Source of the DNA: Nanobdellati archaeon
GTDB taxonomy: Archaea > B1Sed10-29 > JAGVWA01
Length of the DNA stretch: 56,236 nt
Reading direction: 5' to 3'
Assembly (NCBI GenBank): GCA_018304505.1
Contig: JAGVWA010000004.1
Coordinates: forward strand, 1-56,236
A program made the translations under genes and the position numbers. The notes beneath the pieces are model-generated. The model was given only the letters and a program-made list of their open reading frames with translations, ran no database searches and was not told where the DNA came from. This document shows positions 45,076-55,817 of this stretch, piece after piece (positions within the stretch are counted from its first letter, which is position 1; every line of letters starts with the position of its first letter).

Positions 45076-45184
45076 CGGGCCCGAGGGGATTCGAACCCCT
45101 GATCTACAGCTTAGAAGGCATACGACTTCATTACAACGGATTGTAAAAGAAGATGTCGCCCTATCCAGACTAGGCTACGAGCCC
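45076..45184 (-). tRNA. tRNA-Arg(UCU) with non-canonical 34-nt intron
   Basis: GGGCTCG...CGGGCCC-G; removing 45120-45153 gives ACAGC-CTTCTAA-GCTGT anticodon arm, AGGGG-TTCGAAT-CCCCT T-arm. Confidence 0.85.
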
Positions 45185-45219
45185 TTCTCATTAAGTATTG
45201 TGATTTTTGGTTTAAAAAA

Positions 45220-46941
45220 CTACATCCTATCTAAGGCATTGATCCCCAATAACATAAGACCAATAGCTATGGTTGTCTTTGTAGCCGTTACAACCCCGAG
45301 CCGCGTCACCTTGGCGTTTTCTGTTTCTGCTTTTATTACAGGGCAATTCTCGTAGAACACGTTGAACTTGTGAGTCAAGTCAAGCAAGTACTGCGCTATC
45401 AAATATGAGTCGTATGACTCGCATGCCTTTTCTATCAAGCCCGGAAATTCAGCTAGAGCTGAAATCATGGCGACCTCTTCTGGTTTTGTCACGGCAATGT
45501 CTTCGTTTCCTATGTTTGATTTCCCCGCCTTTTCGAGAATCTGGTTGCAGCGCGCATGTGCGTACTGCAAATATGGGCCTGTGTCGCCTTCAAAGCTCAC
45601 TGCCTTTTTTATGTCGAAAACAATGTCCCTTGTCCGGTTCTGGCTTAAGTCGTTGAAAATCACTGCGCCAATACCAACAGTGTCAGCGATTTTTTCCTTC
45701 TCGTCCTGCGGTAATTTGGGGTTCTTTTCCTCAACAACCTTTTTTGCCTGTTCAATAGCCGCATCAAGCACGTCATCCAATCTGATGATGTTGCCTTTGC
45801 GCGTAGCGAAAGTGCCCTCTGGTGAGCGCATGAAGCCGAACTTCACGTGCACGCATCTGTTGAACCACTCAAGCCCTGTGAGCTCCAGGATTTTGAACAG
45901 CTGTCTAAAATGAAGTTCCTGCTGGTTCGCTACTACATAGATGTTCTTGTCAAACTTGTATTCATTGTAGCGGTCTATGGCAGCAGCGATGTCCCTGGCC
46001 AAGTATATTGAGGTGTCATCGGGCCTGATCAAGCGCGCGTTTGGCATTCCGAAGTCCTCAAGCTTCACAATCACCGTGCTGTCTTGCTCTTCTGTTGCAA
46101 CGCCCTTGCCCAGCAGGTCCTGCGCAGCTCGCTTGTCAAGGCCGTTCATGACGTAGTATGCCTCGCCTTTGAAGGAGTCGAAGTGCACATTGAGCCGTTC
46201 GTATGTTCTTTTCACGTAAGCCAAACTTAGGCTCCTGAATTTTTCCCATATGCCAAGCGCCTCAGCGTCCTGTTCTTGGAGTTTCTTATTCCACTTTCGG
46301 GCCTTGTCTTCCAGCGCCTCGTCGGTTTCCTTGCTTTCGTTGAATTTAAGGTACAGATCAAGCAAGTGATCAATTGGCTTTTCCTCTAGCGCTTTTGCAT
46401 TGCCCCACTCAATGAAGGCCGTGATGAGCTTTCCAAAAATGTCACCAATGTCTCCGAGATGATTTATCCCAATCGTGTTGTATCCTGCATACTTGTGTAA
46501 GTTGTAGATGCTGTTGCCGATTATTGTTGAACGCAAATGGTGTATTCCAAGTGGCTTACCGATGTTGATGCTCGAGAACTCTACAATCGCGGTCTTTCCC
46601 TGTCCGATGCTTGACTTTCCATACCCTGGCGAGGTTGCTTCTTTCAAAACCCGCACTGCAAACCGGTCTTTGTTGTAGAAAAAGTTGATGTGCGGGCCGG
46701 TTGCCTTCACCTCCGAAATCAAGTCGCTTAGTTCGATTTTCCCGACAATCTCTTTTGCAACGTCCACTGGGATCTTCCCTTCTTTCTTGGCTATTTGAAA
46801 AGCGACGCTGCAGCTCAGGTTTCCGAATTCTTGCTTTGTTGGAACTGAGAGACTGTTCTCTTCAATCGATGCGCTGATAGCTGTTTCCAAGGCTGACGTT
46901 ACCTGTTTTTTGAATTCCTGGAATGCATACACAAATATCAC
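45220..46941 (-). CDS. argS: Arginyl-tRNA synthetase
   Basis: VEFSSINIGKPLGIHHLRSTIIGNSIYNLHKYAGYNTIGINHLGDIGDIFGKLI; C-terminal anticodon-binding region. Confidence 0.9.
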   Translation of the reverse strand: MIFVYAFQEFKKQVTSALETAISASIEENSLSVPTKQEFGNLSCSVAFQIAKKEGKIPVDVAKEIVGKIELSDLISEVKATGPHINFFYNKDRFAVRVLKEATSPGYGKSSIGQGKTAIVEFSSINIGKPLGIHHLRSTIIGNSIYNLHKYAGYNTIGINHLGDIGDIFGKLITAFIEWGNAKALEEKPIDHLLDLYLKFNESKETDEALEDKARKWNKKLQEQDAEALGIWEKFRSLSLAYVKRTYERLNVHFDSFKGEAYYVMNGLDKRAAQDLLGKGVATEEQDSTVIVKLEDFGMPNARLIRPDDTSIYLARDIAAAIDRYNEYKFDKNIYVVANQQELHFRQLFKILELTGLEWFNRCVHVKFGFMRSPEGTFATRKGNIIRLDDVLDAAIEQAKKVVEEKNPKLPQDEKEKIADTVGIGAVIFNDLSQNRTRDIVFDIKKAVSFEGDTGPYLQYAHARCNQILEKAGKSNIGNEDIAVTKPEEVAMISALAEFPGLIEKACESYDSYLIAQYLLDLTHKFNVFYENCPVIKAETENAKVTRLGVVTATKTTIAIGLMLLGINALDRM

Positions 46942-47311
46942 TTTCTGAATTTTATGTCAATGTCCCCTTCGTCATCTGGTTTCCAGTCTGCAGGGGGCCA
47001 AACCGGGGGCGCCCTTTTGACTTGGTGCACTGGCGGCCCAAAGTGGATGTGGAGTGTATTCATTTTCTTCAATTTGTTTTTCAGCACGAAGGGAACTATA
47101 GTGCCCAAGATCAGCGATACTAAGACTATGAACACCAGAATGCCGCCGAGGAACGTGAAGAGCATCGCTATCACATACTCCAGGAAGCCTGACGGCGTTA
47201 TTATGTAAGTCCACATGTACGCCAGTAGGGCAATGGTTGATGCGAAAGCCACGAGGATGCCAAGGGGCAGCCAAAAACCAAAACTCGCGAATCTCAGTAT
47301 TCGATTCAACA
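46938..47311 (-). CDS. Small membrane protein
   Basis: Two or more hydrophobic segments. Confidence 0.5.
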
Positions 47312-47354
47312 TGCTTTTCTTAGGCATGAATCTATTTAAATACCTTAACACATA

Positions 47355-49676
47355 ATGAGTACTATGCCTGATTTTGTGGGAAACTCACGAGAAGGTCTCA
47401 GCGTGCTGGGCAATGAATCAGAGGCCTATATCGGTAGAAGCAAAAGCATTCATCAGAGTTACGAGAAGGAGGGTGTGCTTTTGATGGGCAAGAGCGTCGA
47501 GCAGGAAAATTTTGGCAAGTTCACGTTCTTAGACGCAATAGCGCCGCACGTTGTCTTCGTGTGTGGGTCCCGTGGTTCGGGAAAATCTTACTCGCTAGGA
47601 ATCATGGCAGAAGAACTAACCCTGAAAAACCCAAACGTGGCTTGCGTTATCATTGACCCAATAGGCGTTTTCTGGAGCATGAAATACGCTAACAAGGACG
47701 AGAATGAGCTCAATGACTTAGTACAGTGGGGCTTAGAGCCAAAGGGCATTGAAAAGACCCAGATATTCATGCCGCAAGGCATCAAGGAAAAACTGCCAAA
47801 GGACACATTTGACAAGCGCTTTTCTATAAGGCCTAGCGAATTGACAGTAGACGAGTGGTGCCTCACCTTTAACCTTGATAGGTTCTCGCCAGGCGGATTG
47901 TTGCTTGACAAGGCAATAGAAAAAACCCGTGAGAAACACAGCAATGAATTCTCCCTCGATGATTTAATAAGCCTAATAGAAAAAGACAAAGACCTGACGA
48001 GCAAAGACAGAGGGTACAAAACCGATACGCGCAGATCTCTAATTTCAAGATTCGAAGCTGCAAAAACATGGGGTGTGTTCAGCAAAGACGGAACGCCATT
48101 GGCTGACATTTGCAAAGAAGGCTACGTCTCGGTCATCGACATATCATTCCTCGAGGAAAACGTTGCAAGTCTCGTCATCGGTATCTTGGCCAGAAAGATT
48201 CTGGCAGCGCGCAAACTAGTAACCAGAAAGGCCGCAATGTCAAGTTACACAGTTGATGAAACTATGGGTATGGATGAGCTATTGAATTCAGAAATCCCAC
48301 CGACATGGCTGTTCATTGATGAGGCCCACACGCTGATCCCAAGTGGAACTGGAAAAACAGCAGCAACAGACTCGCTCATAGAATACGTAAAACAGGGTAG
48401 GCGGCCAGGCTGTTCCTTAGTGTTTGCTACCCAGCAGCCAAGCGCCATCGACACCAGGGTCCTGTCGCAACTCGATATATTGCTCTGCCATAAGCTGGTT
48501 TTTGATGAAGACCTGAAGGCTGTAATGAAGAGGATGCCGACACTGTTGCCAAAGGAGTACGAACGCTCGCGTTTTATCAAAACATTGCCGGTTGGCATCG
48601 CGCTTGTCGGGGACCGGTCAGAAAGCACAAGCCGGGCGTTCTGCGTCAAGATCAGGCCGAGGTTTTCACAGCATGAAGGCAGGGAAACTCGGACAATTGA
48701 ACTTGATGAAAAAATCAGCGCTGCACAGCTTCAAGAAATTGTCATCGCGATGATAATGAAGAAGCTCGGAGAGCAGGGAAAACTGAGGCTTGCCCGTGTT
48801 GATTCAATAATCGATACCATGAAACGCCGATATAATGTTGAACTTGACCCTGATAAGATCATATCAACAGTAAAACAAAATGACGTGGAAGTGCTTGATG
48901 GCAGCCTAGTAATGGCGTCGCAATTACAAGAACAGGAACAGGAAGCCCAAGAAGAGGTACGGCAAATAGAAAAAGCGCAGGTGTTTACCCTGAACTTGAC
49001 GCAGGAAAGGGCAAACAAGATAGCTGAGAAGCAGAGAAAGAAAAAATCCCTCGGCGTGTTTGGAAAAGAGGAAAAGCTCCAAAGCCTTGAGCTGGTCTAT
49101 GAGCCAGTATACAAAATCGATTTTGAATTAAACACTGGCGACGGTTTCGTTAGGGAGCTGTCGATGTTCGTTGACTCAAACTATGAAATCATCACAAGGA
49201 CATCAAATGGGATTAAGCGAACAACTGACATGGAAAAAATAATAAACCTGAATGATAAGAAAACCAAAATACTGACAAGCCTCGAAAAGGCGCAGAAAAC
49301 CAAGGGCCAGCTGGCCAAGGACACAAAGCTGTCGTCACAGGTAATCTCAAGATACCTGAATGAGCTTGTTGAGCTAGAATTGATAAAGGCATCGGGTGAA
49401 AAAGGAAAGGAAAAATACGCGCTAACAAAGAAGCTTGACATTCCAAAAGCGGCAGACGCAAAGGAAATAATAAGCGTAAAAGACCTCGTGTCAGAGCAGG
49501 AGCCTAAGGCAATCAAGATTGAAAAAGCAGTCGTTGATGAAAAAACGCTGTCAAGGATCCCGGAACTCTTCGGCAGGGCAAAGGTAAAACAGGTAGAGCG
49601 GGCACTGCTTCCTGTGTACAAGGCCGCGTATTCAGACGGCGAAAAGACGCGAGTTTACAAATTTGATGGTGAATAA
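47355..49676 (+). CDS. HerA/VirB4-like (DUF87) ATPase with C-terminal wHTH
   Basis: VVFVCGSRGSGKSYSLGIMAEEL Walker A; TWLFIDEAHTLIP Walker B; LVFATQQPSAID. Confidence 0.8.
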   Translation: MSTMPDFVGNSREGLSVLGNESEAYIGRSKSIHQSYEKEGVLLMGKSVEQENFGKFTFLDAIAPHVVFVCGSRGSGKSYSLGIMAEELTLKNPNVACVIIDPIGVFWSMKYANKDENELNDLVQWGLEPKGIEKTQIFMPQGIKEKLPKDTFDKRFSIRPSELTVDEWCLTFNLDRFSPGGLLLDKAIEKTREKHSNEFSLDDLISLIEKDKDLTSKDRGYKTDTRRSLISRFEAAKTWGVFSKDGTPLADICKEGYVSVIDISFLEENVASLVIGILARKILAARKLVTRKAAMSSYTVDETMGMDELLNSEIPPTWLFIDEAHTLIPSGTGKTAATDSLIEYVKQGRRPGCSLVFATQQPSAIDTRVLSQLDILLCHKLVFDEDLKAVMKRMPTLLPKEYERSRFIKTLPVGIALVGDRSESTSRAFCVKIRPRFSQHEGRETRTIELDEKISAAQLQEIVIAMIMKKLGEQGKLRLARVDSIIDTMKRRYNVELDPDKIISTVKQNDVEVLDGSLVMASQLQEQEQEAQEEVRQIEKAQVFTLNLTQERANKIAEKQRKKKSLGVFGKEEKLQSLELVYEPVYKIDFELNTGDGFVRELSMFVDSNYEIITRTSNGIKRTTDMEKIINLNDKKTKILTSLEKAQKTKGQLAKDTKLSSQVISRYLNELVELELIKASGEKGKEKYALTKKLDIPKAADAKEIISVKDLVSEQEPKAIKIEKAVVDEKTLSRIPELFGRAKVKQVERALLPVYKAAYSDGEKTRVYKFDGE

Positions 49677-49681
49677 AACAA

Positions 49682-52600
49682 ATGAAGAAGGAACTGCTTG
49701 CCCTATTGCTCCTTGTAGTAATCGGGTATGCTACAGTAACAGGAGTTACGGTTACTGGTTTGCAAGTCAGCTATCCGGTATCCGGCACGGTTAATTACAA
49801 TGTCACAGTTTCAAGCGATGCGACAGAGAACGTTTCATGTTTTACCAACATCACAGACTCAAATAGCAACACCATAAATACGATTTCAAATTACACCATA
49901 GAAACCACGCCAGGGCCCACGGTCTCGCAGCAGACTTACTCAATTTCAGGATCCCAGAAGGCGGGGATATACACTGTAACGGCAGTGTGTCAAATCCAAA
50001 ACGGACAAGAAACCTTCAACGTGTCACAAAACCACCAGGCTCCAGCCCAGGCAACAAACACCACGTCTGTTGTGCAGGACAAGGGCACCACGGCCTATGT
50101 CAACATCTCTGTGACGAACAACGCCAACTTTGATCAAACAATTGACTTGTCGAATGACTGTTCATTGTACACGGCCAACTTTACATGTGCCCTTGGCGCA
50201 AGCTCATTGGCAACAGCAGCCGGAGCAACAAATTCCACGACGCTGACAATTACAATCCCGACAAGCGCAACTGCGGGGTCAACAACGCTTAATTTGAACG
50301 CCACCAGCAACGTGAATTCGACGTCAAAAGACACGGATACAATAACAATAACAATAAACCCAAACAACACGTTCGACTTGGCGAATTATTCAAACCTAAA
50401 GACCGCAACCCCAGACGCGCCCGCGAGCTACAACATCACCATAAATAACACCGGCGAGGTACAGCAGGCATTTACCTTGAGCACTGTCCCGGATTCTGGA
50501 AATTTCCAGTGCGCGGTAGACGCTTCAAAGACAATAAACGCAGGGGCAAAGGACAACGTCACACTCACCGTTACCCCGTACCAGAACACGACCTTGAACG
50601 AGGAAGGCGACTGCATAGTAATAGTCATGAACCCATATTCAAAGCAGCGCAACATTACGTTAAGAATAAAGGTAACGAACTGGTACAACATAACCATTAC
50701 AGCGGTAAACGCGATAAGCAGCACATATTTTGGAAAAGCCAACGATTCAGCGTCATACAACTTCACTGTAAAAAACACGGGGAACTCCCAAGACACGATT
50801 TTAATAAAGGTTACTGCAGGCAGCTGGAACACCACGGTCAACAACGGAACAGCAACACTAATAAATTCAAACTCGACAAACTACACCAAAACGCTCGTCG
50901 CGGGGGCCACTGAAACAATACAAATGACGACCGACATTCCGCTGGGATCCACAACTGCAGAAAGCTCAGCAATAACAGTGTACGCAGAGTCAACAAACAA
51001 CCCGAGCAAGAACACCACAACCGCAGCAACCGTCAAGGTGGCACAGCTGGCCTTCACGCCGGTATTTGTTTTCGACAAGACAACAGAGAAGCTCAACGTC
51101 ACAATGTCTTCAGTTACAAAATCAGGGGTCGTATTAACGTCGGCTCAGGTAAGCTCAATAACTTATGACATGACTTACTCAAATGGCACAATTGCCCAAT
51201 CATCAACACTGACGTTCAACACCACAAAACAGATCGACATGTCTGTTGATGCTACGTGGCCATCTGGCAATTACACATTTAACATAACAGTAATAGACAC
51301 AAACAACGACAACAAGACGCAACTTAGTGGCATCCGCGTTGCGAGATCCGTGTCTGGGGGTATAACCGCAACAGCCATTGGCGGCGCAGTGCCTGGTGGG
51401 AACTACACACCAGTCGTCATAACCAGCAAATACGACTACGGCGAGTTCTTCACGCCAACATTGACGTCTCCTCTTGGTGCGTGTAGTTTGTCATTATTTG
51501 ATGGCTCAACACACACATTCACGTGCTCTGTTGGCAGCGTGTCCAGTGGCGACTACAATGTCACTTTATCATCTGTAAAATCAGATTGCGCAAGGTTCAA
51601 CGCGACATGTACATTCACGCCCACGCTGAGTGTAACAGATTATGCCACGGTGTCAGTACAAGCGACAACAACAAGCACAACACAGCAAACTACGCAGCAG
51701 CAAGCGGCAACAAATACAACTACGGCAGCAGCAACCACTACCACGACAACAGCTGGGGACTCGACAGAAACCACTGAGGAAACCATTGTGTCGAGCAAGG
51801 ACATCAATGTCTCGGAGTTTGTCACCGAGTTCTTTACAGAGGAGAACACAGTCTTCATTTTCACTGTTGAGAACAACGCAGATGCTACGCTGAATGTTTC
51901 CTTGTCTGCTGAGGAAAATTCAGATTACCTCAACTTGGATTTCAGTTGGGACTCGAATAATTCGCTCGAGGCAAACTCATCACAAGAGCTGCAACTTGTG
52001 GTAAAACCAAGGCAATATGCGAAGCCTGGAACGTATAATGCAACGGTGAACATCAACGGCATTGAAAAGAACATCACGTACACTGTAATGAAACCAGCTG
52101 ATGGAAACCAAGTCCATAGGTATGTCGAACTGCCAAAGAACCTGTCAGAGCCGGTAGTGTATTTGAGAATTGAGAACAATGGCACGGTGACGCAGAACAT
52201 CACAATAACTGAGAACATTTCAAAGGACTACGCAAACCACACAGACTTCATTGAATTCATGTCAGATCACCCATACACAATAATTCAAGAGGATCCGGTA
52301 ATCCAGTGGAACGTGCTCTTGGATGTTGGAAACGCGACTGAGATCGCTTACAGGATAAAGAACCTTACACTACAAAATGACACGCTGGAATTCATAGACC
52401 CCGAGCTTTTGTCTGTTGACATCGACACCACCGTGCCTGCCTCTTTCCTGGATGAGTTTTTGGCGCACTGGCAATGGTACATACTGTTCTTTGGAGTTTT
52501 CATTTTGCTGGCTGCCTGGATAATACAAGGGCAGGGGGCTTATGATTTCAAGCCCGCAACTAGGTCATTCACGCGCAAATTCAGCAATGCCGTCGATGGC

Positions 52601-52846
52601 ATGTGGGATAAACTTCGGCCCAAGCCAAGAATCACTAGGGCGCACGACATGGCAAACAAGCCTGTTGTGTTGGCAAGGTTCAAACCAGTCGACAGCAAGC
52701 CGGCATTAGGCCATGGAAAAATCGCTATGATTGAAAGAAAACCAGAGAAGCAAGTGGAACACAGGCCCAAATTGCCACAGCATCATGTTCCGAATTCATC
52801 AACGCCAACCTTAGACAGCCTGATAAAACGGGCAAAGAAAAACTAA
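49682..52846 (+). CDS. Large Thr/Asn-rich surface protein with Ig-like repeats and C-terminal TM
   Basis: Signal-like N-terminus MKKELLALLLLVVIGYATVTG; Thr-rich linker TTTSTTQQTTQQQAATNTTTAAATTTTTT; C-terminal WYILFFGVFILLAAWII. Confidence 0.8.
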   Translation: MKKELLALLLLVVIGYATVTGVTVTGLQVSYPVSGTVNYNVTVSSDATENVSCFTNITDSNSNTINTISNYTIETTPGPTVSQQTYSISGSQKAGIYTVTAVCQIQNGQETFNVSQNHQAPAQATNTTSVVQDKGTTAYVNISVTNNANFDQTIDLSNDCSLYTANFTCALGASSLATAAGATNSTTLTITIPTSATAGSTTLNLNATSNVNSTSKDTDTITITINPNNTFDLANYSNLKTATPDAPASYNITINNTGEVQQAFTLSTVPDSGNFQCAVDASKTINAGAKDNVTLTVTPYQNTTLNEEGDCIVIVMNPYSKQRNITLRIKVTNWYNITITAVNAISSTYFGKANDSASYNFTVKNTGNSQDTILIKVTAGSWNTTVNNGTATLINSNSTNYTKTLVAGATETIQMTTDIPLGSTTAESSAITVYAESTNNPSKNTTTAATVKVAQLAFTPVFVFDKTTEKLNVTMSSVTKSGVVLTSAQVSSITYDMTYSNGTIAQSSTLTFNTTKQIDMSVDATWPSGNYTFNITVIDTNNDNKTQLSGIRVARSVSGGITATAIGGAVPGGNYTPVVITSKYDYGEFFTPTLTSPLGACSLSLFDGSTHTFTCSVGSVSSGDYNVTLSSVKSDCARFNATCTFTPTLSVTDYATVSVQATTTSTTQQTTQQQAATNTTTAAATTTTTTAGDSTETTEETIVSSKDINVSEFVTEFFTEENTVFIFTVENNADATLNVSLSAEENSDYLNLDFSWDSNNSLEANSSQELQLVVKPRQYAKPGTYNATVNINGIEKNITYTVMKPADGNQVHRYVELPKNLSEPVVYLRIENNGTVTQNITITENISKDYANHTDFIEFMSDHPYTIIQEDPVIQWNVLLDVGNATEIAYRIKNLTLQNDTLEFIDPELLSVDIDTTVPASFLDEFLAHWQWYILFFGVFILLAAWIIQGQGAYDFKPATRSFTRKFSNAVDGMWDKLRPKPRITRAHDMANKPVVLARFKPVDSKPALGHGKIAMIERKPEKQVEHRPKLPQHHVPNSSTPTLDSLIKRAKKN

Positions 52847-52848
52847 CG

Positions 52849-53010
52849 TCAAGTGGAGCGTTTTTTTCTGTATTCAAAGACTATGCTGTCGAGTTTCTCG
52901 CCCATGTCTCCGCTGAAATCGTCAAGCAGTTTTCCATGCGCATCAAGAAAGGCGAGGCCCACTGTTGTGCCAGGATCAATGCCAATAATGATCGGTTTTA
53001 TTGTTACCAC
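52849..53010 (-). CDS. Short RNase H-fold-like fragment (DUF460-like N-terminus)
   Basis: Manual translation VVTIKPIIIGIDPGTTVGLAFLDAHGKLLDDFSGDMGEKLDSIVFEYRKKRST, GTG start after TTAGGTG. Confidence 0.45.
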   Translation of the reverse strand: MVTIKPIIIGIDPGTTVGLAFLDAHGKLLDDFSGDMGEKLDSIVFEYRKKRST

Positions 53011-53047
53011 CTAAGTAATTTATAATCAAAAGGATTATTTAAGGCAT

Positions 53048-54790
53048 ATGAAGTTCTCAGAACTAGCTGATGGGCTTGAAAAGCTCGAGTCAACCTCGTC
53101 CCGGCTTGAAATGACGGACTTGCTAGCCGATGTTTTTAAAAAAGCAAAGCCGAATGAGCTGCAGAAGATAATCTACTTAATGCAAGGCAGGATAAGCCCT
53201 AGTTTCTCTAACCTTGAAATCGGCATGGGGGAAAAGATGGTGCAGCAGGCACTGGCGACCGCGTCTGGTTTTGATAAATCAAAAATCGAAAAGTTGTACA
53301 CGGAAAAGGGGGACCTGGGTCTTGTTGCAATGGAAGTAATGGGTGCAAGAAAACAATCCGCGTTGGCAAGGCGCGAATTGAGTGTTGATGATGTTTTTGA
53401 AAACTTTGTTAAAATCGCTACGGCTTCAGGCAGTGGGAGCCAGGAACTCAAAAAATCGCTATTGATCGACTTGTTCAATTCATCGAGCCATACAGAGGCG
53501 AAGTGGATCGCCAGGATTCCGACAGGGTCACTTAGGTTGGGGGTAGGCGAGCCCACAGTAATGGACGCCCTGAGCGTTGCGAAAAAGGGAGACAAGTCAC
53601 TCAGATATCAGTTAGAGGTTGCGTTCAATCAGTCCAGCGACCTCGGCTCATTGGCAAAGGCGTTCATGGAAAAAGGCGCCAAGGGAATTGAAAATTATTC
53701 AGTCAACCCAGGTTTTCCGATAAGGGCTGCGTTGGGTGAAAGAGCAGGAACAATAGAGGAGATAATGACCCGAATGAAAACGCCGCTAGTGGAGCCTAAA
53801 ATGGACGGCTTCAGGCAGCAGATACATAAAAAGGGAAACGAGGTGACGATTTATTCGAGGAAGCAGGAAAACATGACGCACATGTTTCCAGAAGTCGTCG
53901 CGTCAGTGAAAAAATTGAAAGCAAAAAACATCATCCTGGACGCCGAGGCCTTGGGGTACAATCCAAAGACTGGAAGTTACCTGAGCTTTCAGGAAACCAT
54001 TAAACGCAAGCGCAAATACGGCGTGACGGCCAAGGCAGAGGAGATGCCACTGCACGTCATGTGCTTTGACATCATGTACCTTGACGGTAAGGACTTAACA
54101 GGGAAACGGTTTTCAGAACGTAGGAAGATACTTGAAAAGCAAATTCTGAAAAATGATCCTGTATTGACAGTTATAGATCAACAAGAATTTAGGGATGCGA
54201 AGAGCCTCGAGAAATACTTTAAGGGCATTGTGAAAAAGAACATCGAGGGAATCATGGCCAAAAACCCCGAGCTGGAATACAAGGCCGGCAAGCGAGGATT
54301 CCACTGGATGAAGTACAAGCCTAGTTATGATGCCTCAAAAATGCGCGACACTGTTGATGCTGTCATAATCGGGTACTACAAAGGCCGCGGAAAGAGAACT
54401 GGTTTTGGCTTTGGAGGGCTGTTGACGGCGGTGTATGATGAAGATGATGATGAGTTCAAGAGCATTGCACGCGTAGGCAGTGGTTTTACAGAAGAGCAAA
54501 TGAGCGAGTTCAGCAACGCGCTGTCGAAAATAAAGGCCGCGAAGAAACCGGCAAGGGTTGACTCGGACATGGAGCCAGACGTCTGGGTTACCCCGAAGTA
54601 TGTTGTGACACTGATCGCGGATGAGATCTCATTATCGCCAGTGCACACGGCAGGTAGAGCACGGGGCAAGGGATATGCATTGCGTTTTCCGAGGATCGTT
54701 AGTGGGGGCGTGCGCATCGACAAGAATCCTGAACAGGCAACAACAGTCTCAGAGATAATGCGGATGTACAAGCAACAGCACACGAAGTAA
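53048..54790 (+). CDS. lig: ATP-dependent DNA ligase
   Basis: LVEPKMDGFRQQIHKKG (KxDGxR), GIMAKNP, HWMKYKP. Confidence 0.92.
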   Translation: MKFSELADGLEKLESTSSRLEMTDLLADVFKKAKPNELQKIIYLMQGRISPSFSNLEIGMGEKMVQQALATASGFDKSKIEKLYTEKGDLGLVAMEVMGARKQSALARRELSVDDVFENFVKIATASGSGSQELKKSLLIDLFNSSSHTEAKWIARIPTGSLRLGVGEPTVMDALSVAKKGDKSLRYQLEVAFNQSSDLGSLAKAFMEKGAKGIENYSVNPGFPIRAALGERAGTIEEIMTRMKTPLVEPKMDGFRQQIHKKGNEVTIYSRKQENMTHMFPEVVASVKKLKAKNIILDAEALGYNPKTGSYLSFQETIKRKRKYGVTAKAEEMPLHVMCFDIMYLDGKDLTGKRFSERRKILEKQILKNDPVLTVIDQQEFRDAKSLEKYFKGIVKKNIEGIMAKNPELEYKAGKRGFHWMKYKPSYDASKMRDTVDAVIIGYYKGRGKRTGFGFGGLLTAVYDEDDDEFKSIARVGSGFTEEQMSEFSNALSKIKAAKKPARVDSDMEPDVWVTPKYVVTLIADEISLSPVHTAGRARGKGYALRFPRIVSGGVRIDKNPEQATTVSEIMRMYKQQHTK

Positions 54791-54791
54791 T

Positions 54792-55817
54792 TCAGGAGTG
54801 GTATGGCCCGCCAGCATGTTTCTTCTTCAGCGCTTCTGCTTTTTCTGTTTGTATTTTTGATTTCTTTCTTGTAGGTGGAATGAGACGCTGTGTTTCTACG
54901 TCAAATCGCTCCTTGGCTGCCTCTCTTGCTTTCTTTTCAGCATCCAGCTGGCGTTTTGTCAACTGCATCTGGCGTTTATCAAGAATTGTGGCTTGCATGT
55001 ACGCGAGGTCTCCTTCCTTAGTTTTAATTGGAATGAAAACCCCACGGGGGGTCACTATTATTGGTCTAAGGCCAGGGGGGGTTAGGTCAAGGTGCCTTTT
55101 AACGCGCTGACTATGTAACGGGTCTACCTTTGCTGAAGTTCCCAGCTCTGGAGAAAATTCAGTTGGGGAGTTGATGGCTAGAACACTAACATTAGCGCGT
55201 CGATCTTTTAACAAATGATACGGCGCTGCATGGCCACCTAACCGGAGTGTTGAAGTCGCGATTGGCTCGAAAACAAGTTTGCCTTTAACCTTTCTAACTC
55301 TACCGCTTCCATGTGCTGCCCTCTTAGGGTCACCATGCTTTATGGCTTCTTGTAATTGGTCAGCAGTTTCTTGGTCTATGAACAGATCATTTGTAGGTGT
55401 GCGATCCCAGAACCGCCTTGCAGCAAGATTTTCAGTAGTAACGGTGTAGTTCTTTTGTTCGGTTCTTTTCCTAAATCCTTCCGGCATGCTTCTTAAGAGT
55501 TTATTCCGTTCTTCAATGATGAATTTGTATGGCTTGAAATCAGCATTGAATTTTTCATTGTACAAGTGGGTAAATGCATCAATGTAGTAAGTAGATTCGG
55601 CAGAGTTGTACTCTGTAGGGTTTCTAGCGAACTCTTGCGCTTTACGTCGAGCGATTTCAAAAACGCGCATTAGTTCTGGGTCGCCCTCTATTCGTGCAAT
55701 AGCGGCTTTATCTTGGATGAGCCGGTTGCCCGCGTTTATCAAGGCCTTGGCGTTAAGCCTTAATGTTTGTCTAATAAATTCTTGTTTGCGTTTTTTAGCT
55801 TGTGTCCCATTTGTCAT
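54792..55817 (-). CDS. Basic coiled-coil protein of unknown function
   Basis: 341-aa ORF, Lys/Arg-rich; overall similar in style to the 1-2761 proteins. Confidence 0.6.
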   Translation of the reverse strand: MTNGTQAKKRKQEFIRQTLRLNAKALINAGNRLIQDKAAIARIEGDPELMRVFEIARRKAQEFARNPTEYNSAESTYYIDAFTHLYNEKFNADFKPYKFIIEERNKLLRSMPEGFRKRTEQKNYTVTTENLAARRFWDRTPTNDLFIDQETADQLQEAIKHGDPKRAAHGSGRVRKVKGKLVFEPIATSTLRLGGHAAPYHLLKDRRANVSVLAINSPTEFSPELGTSAKVDPLHSQRVKRHLDLTPPGLRPIIVTPRGVFIPIKTKEGDLAYMQATILDKRQMQLTKRQLDAEKKAREAAKERFDVETQRLIPPTRKKSKIQTEKAEALKKKHAGGPYHS

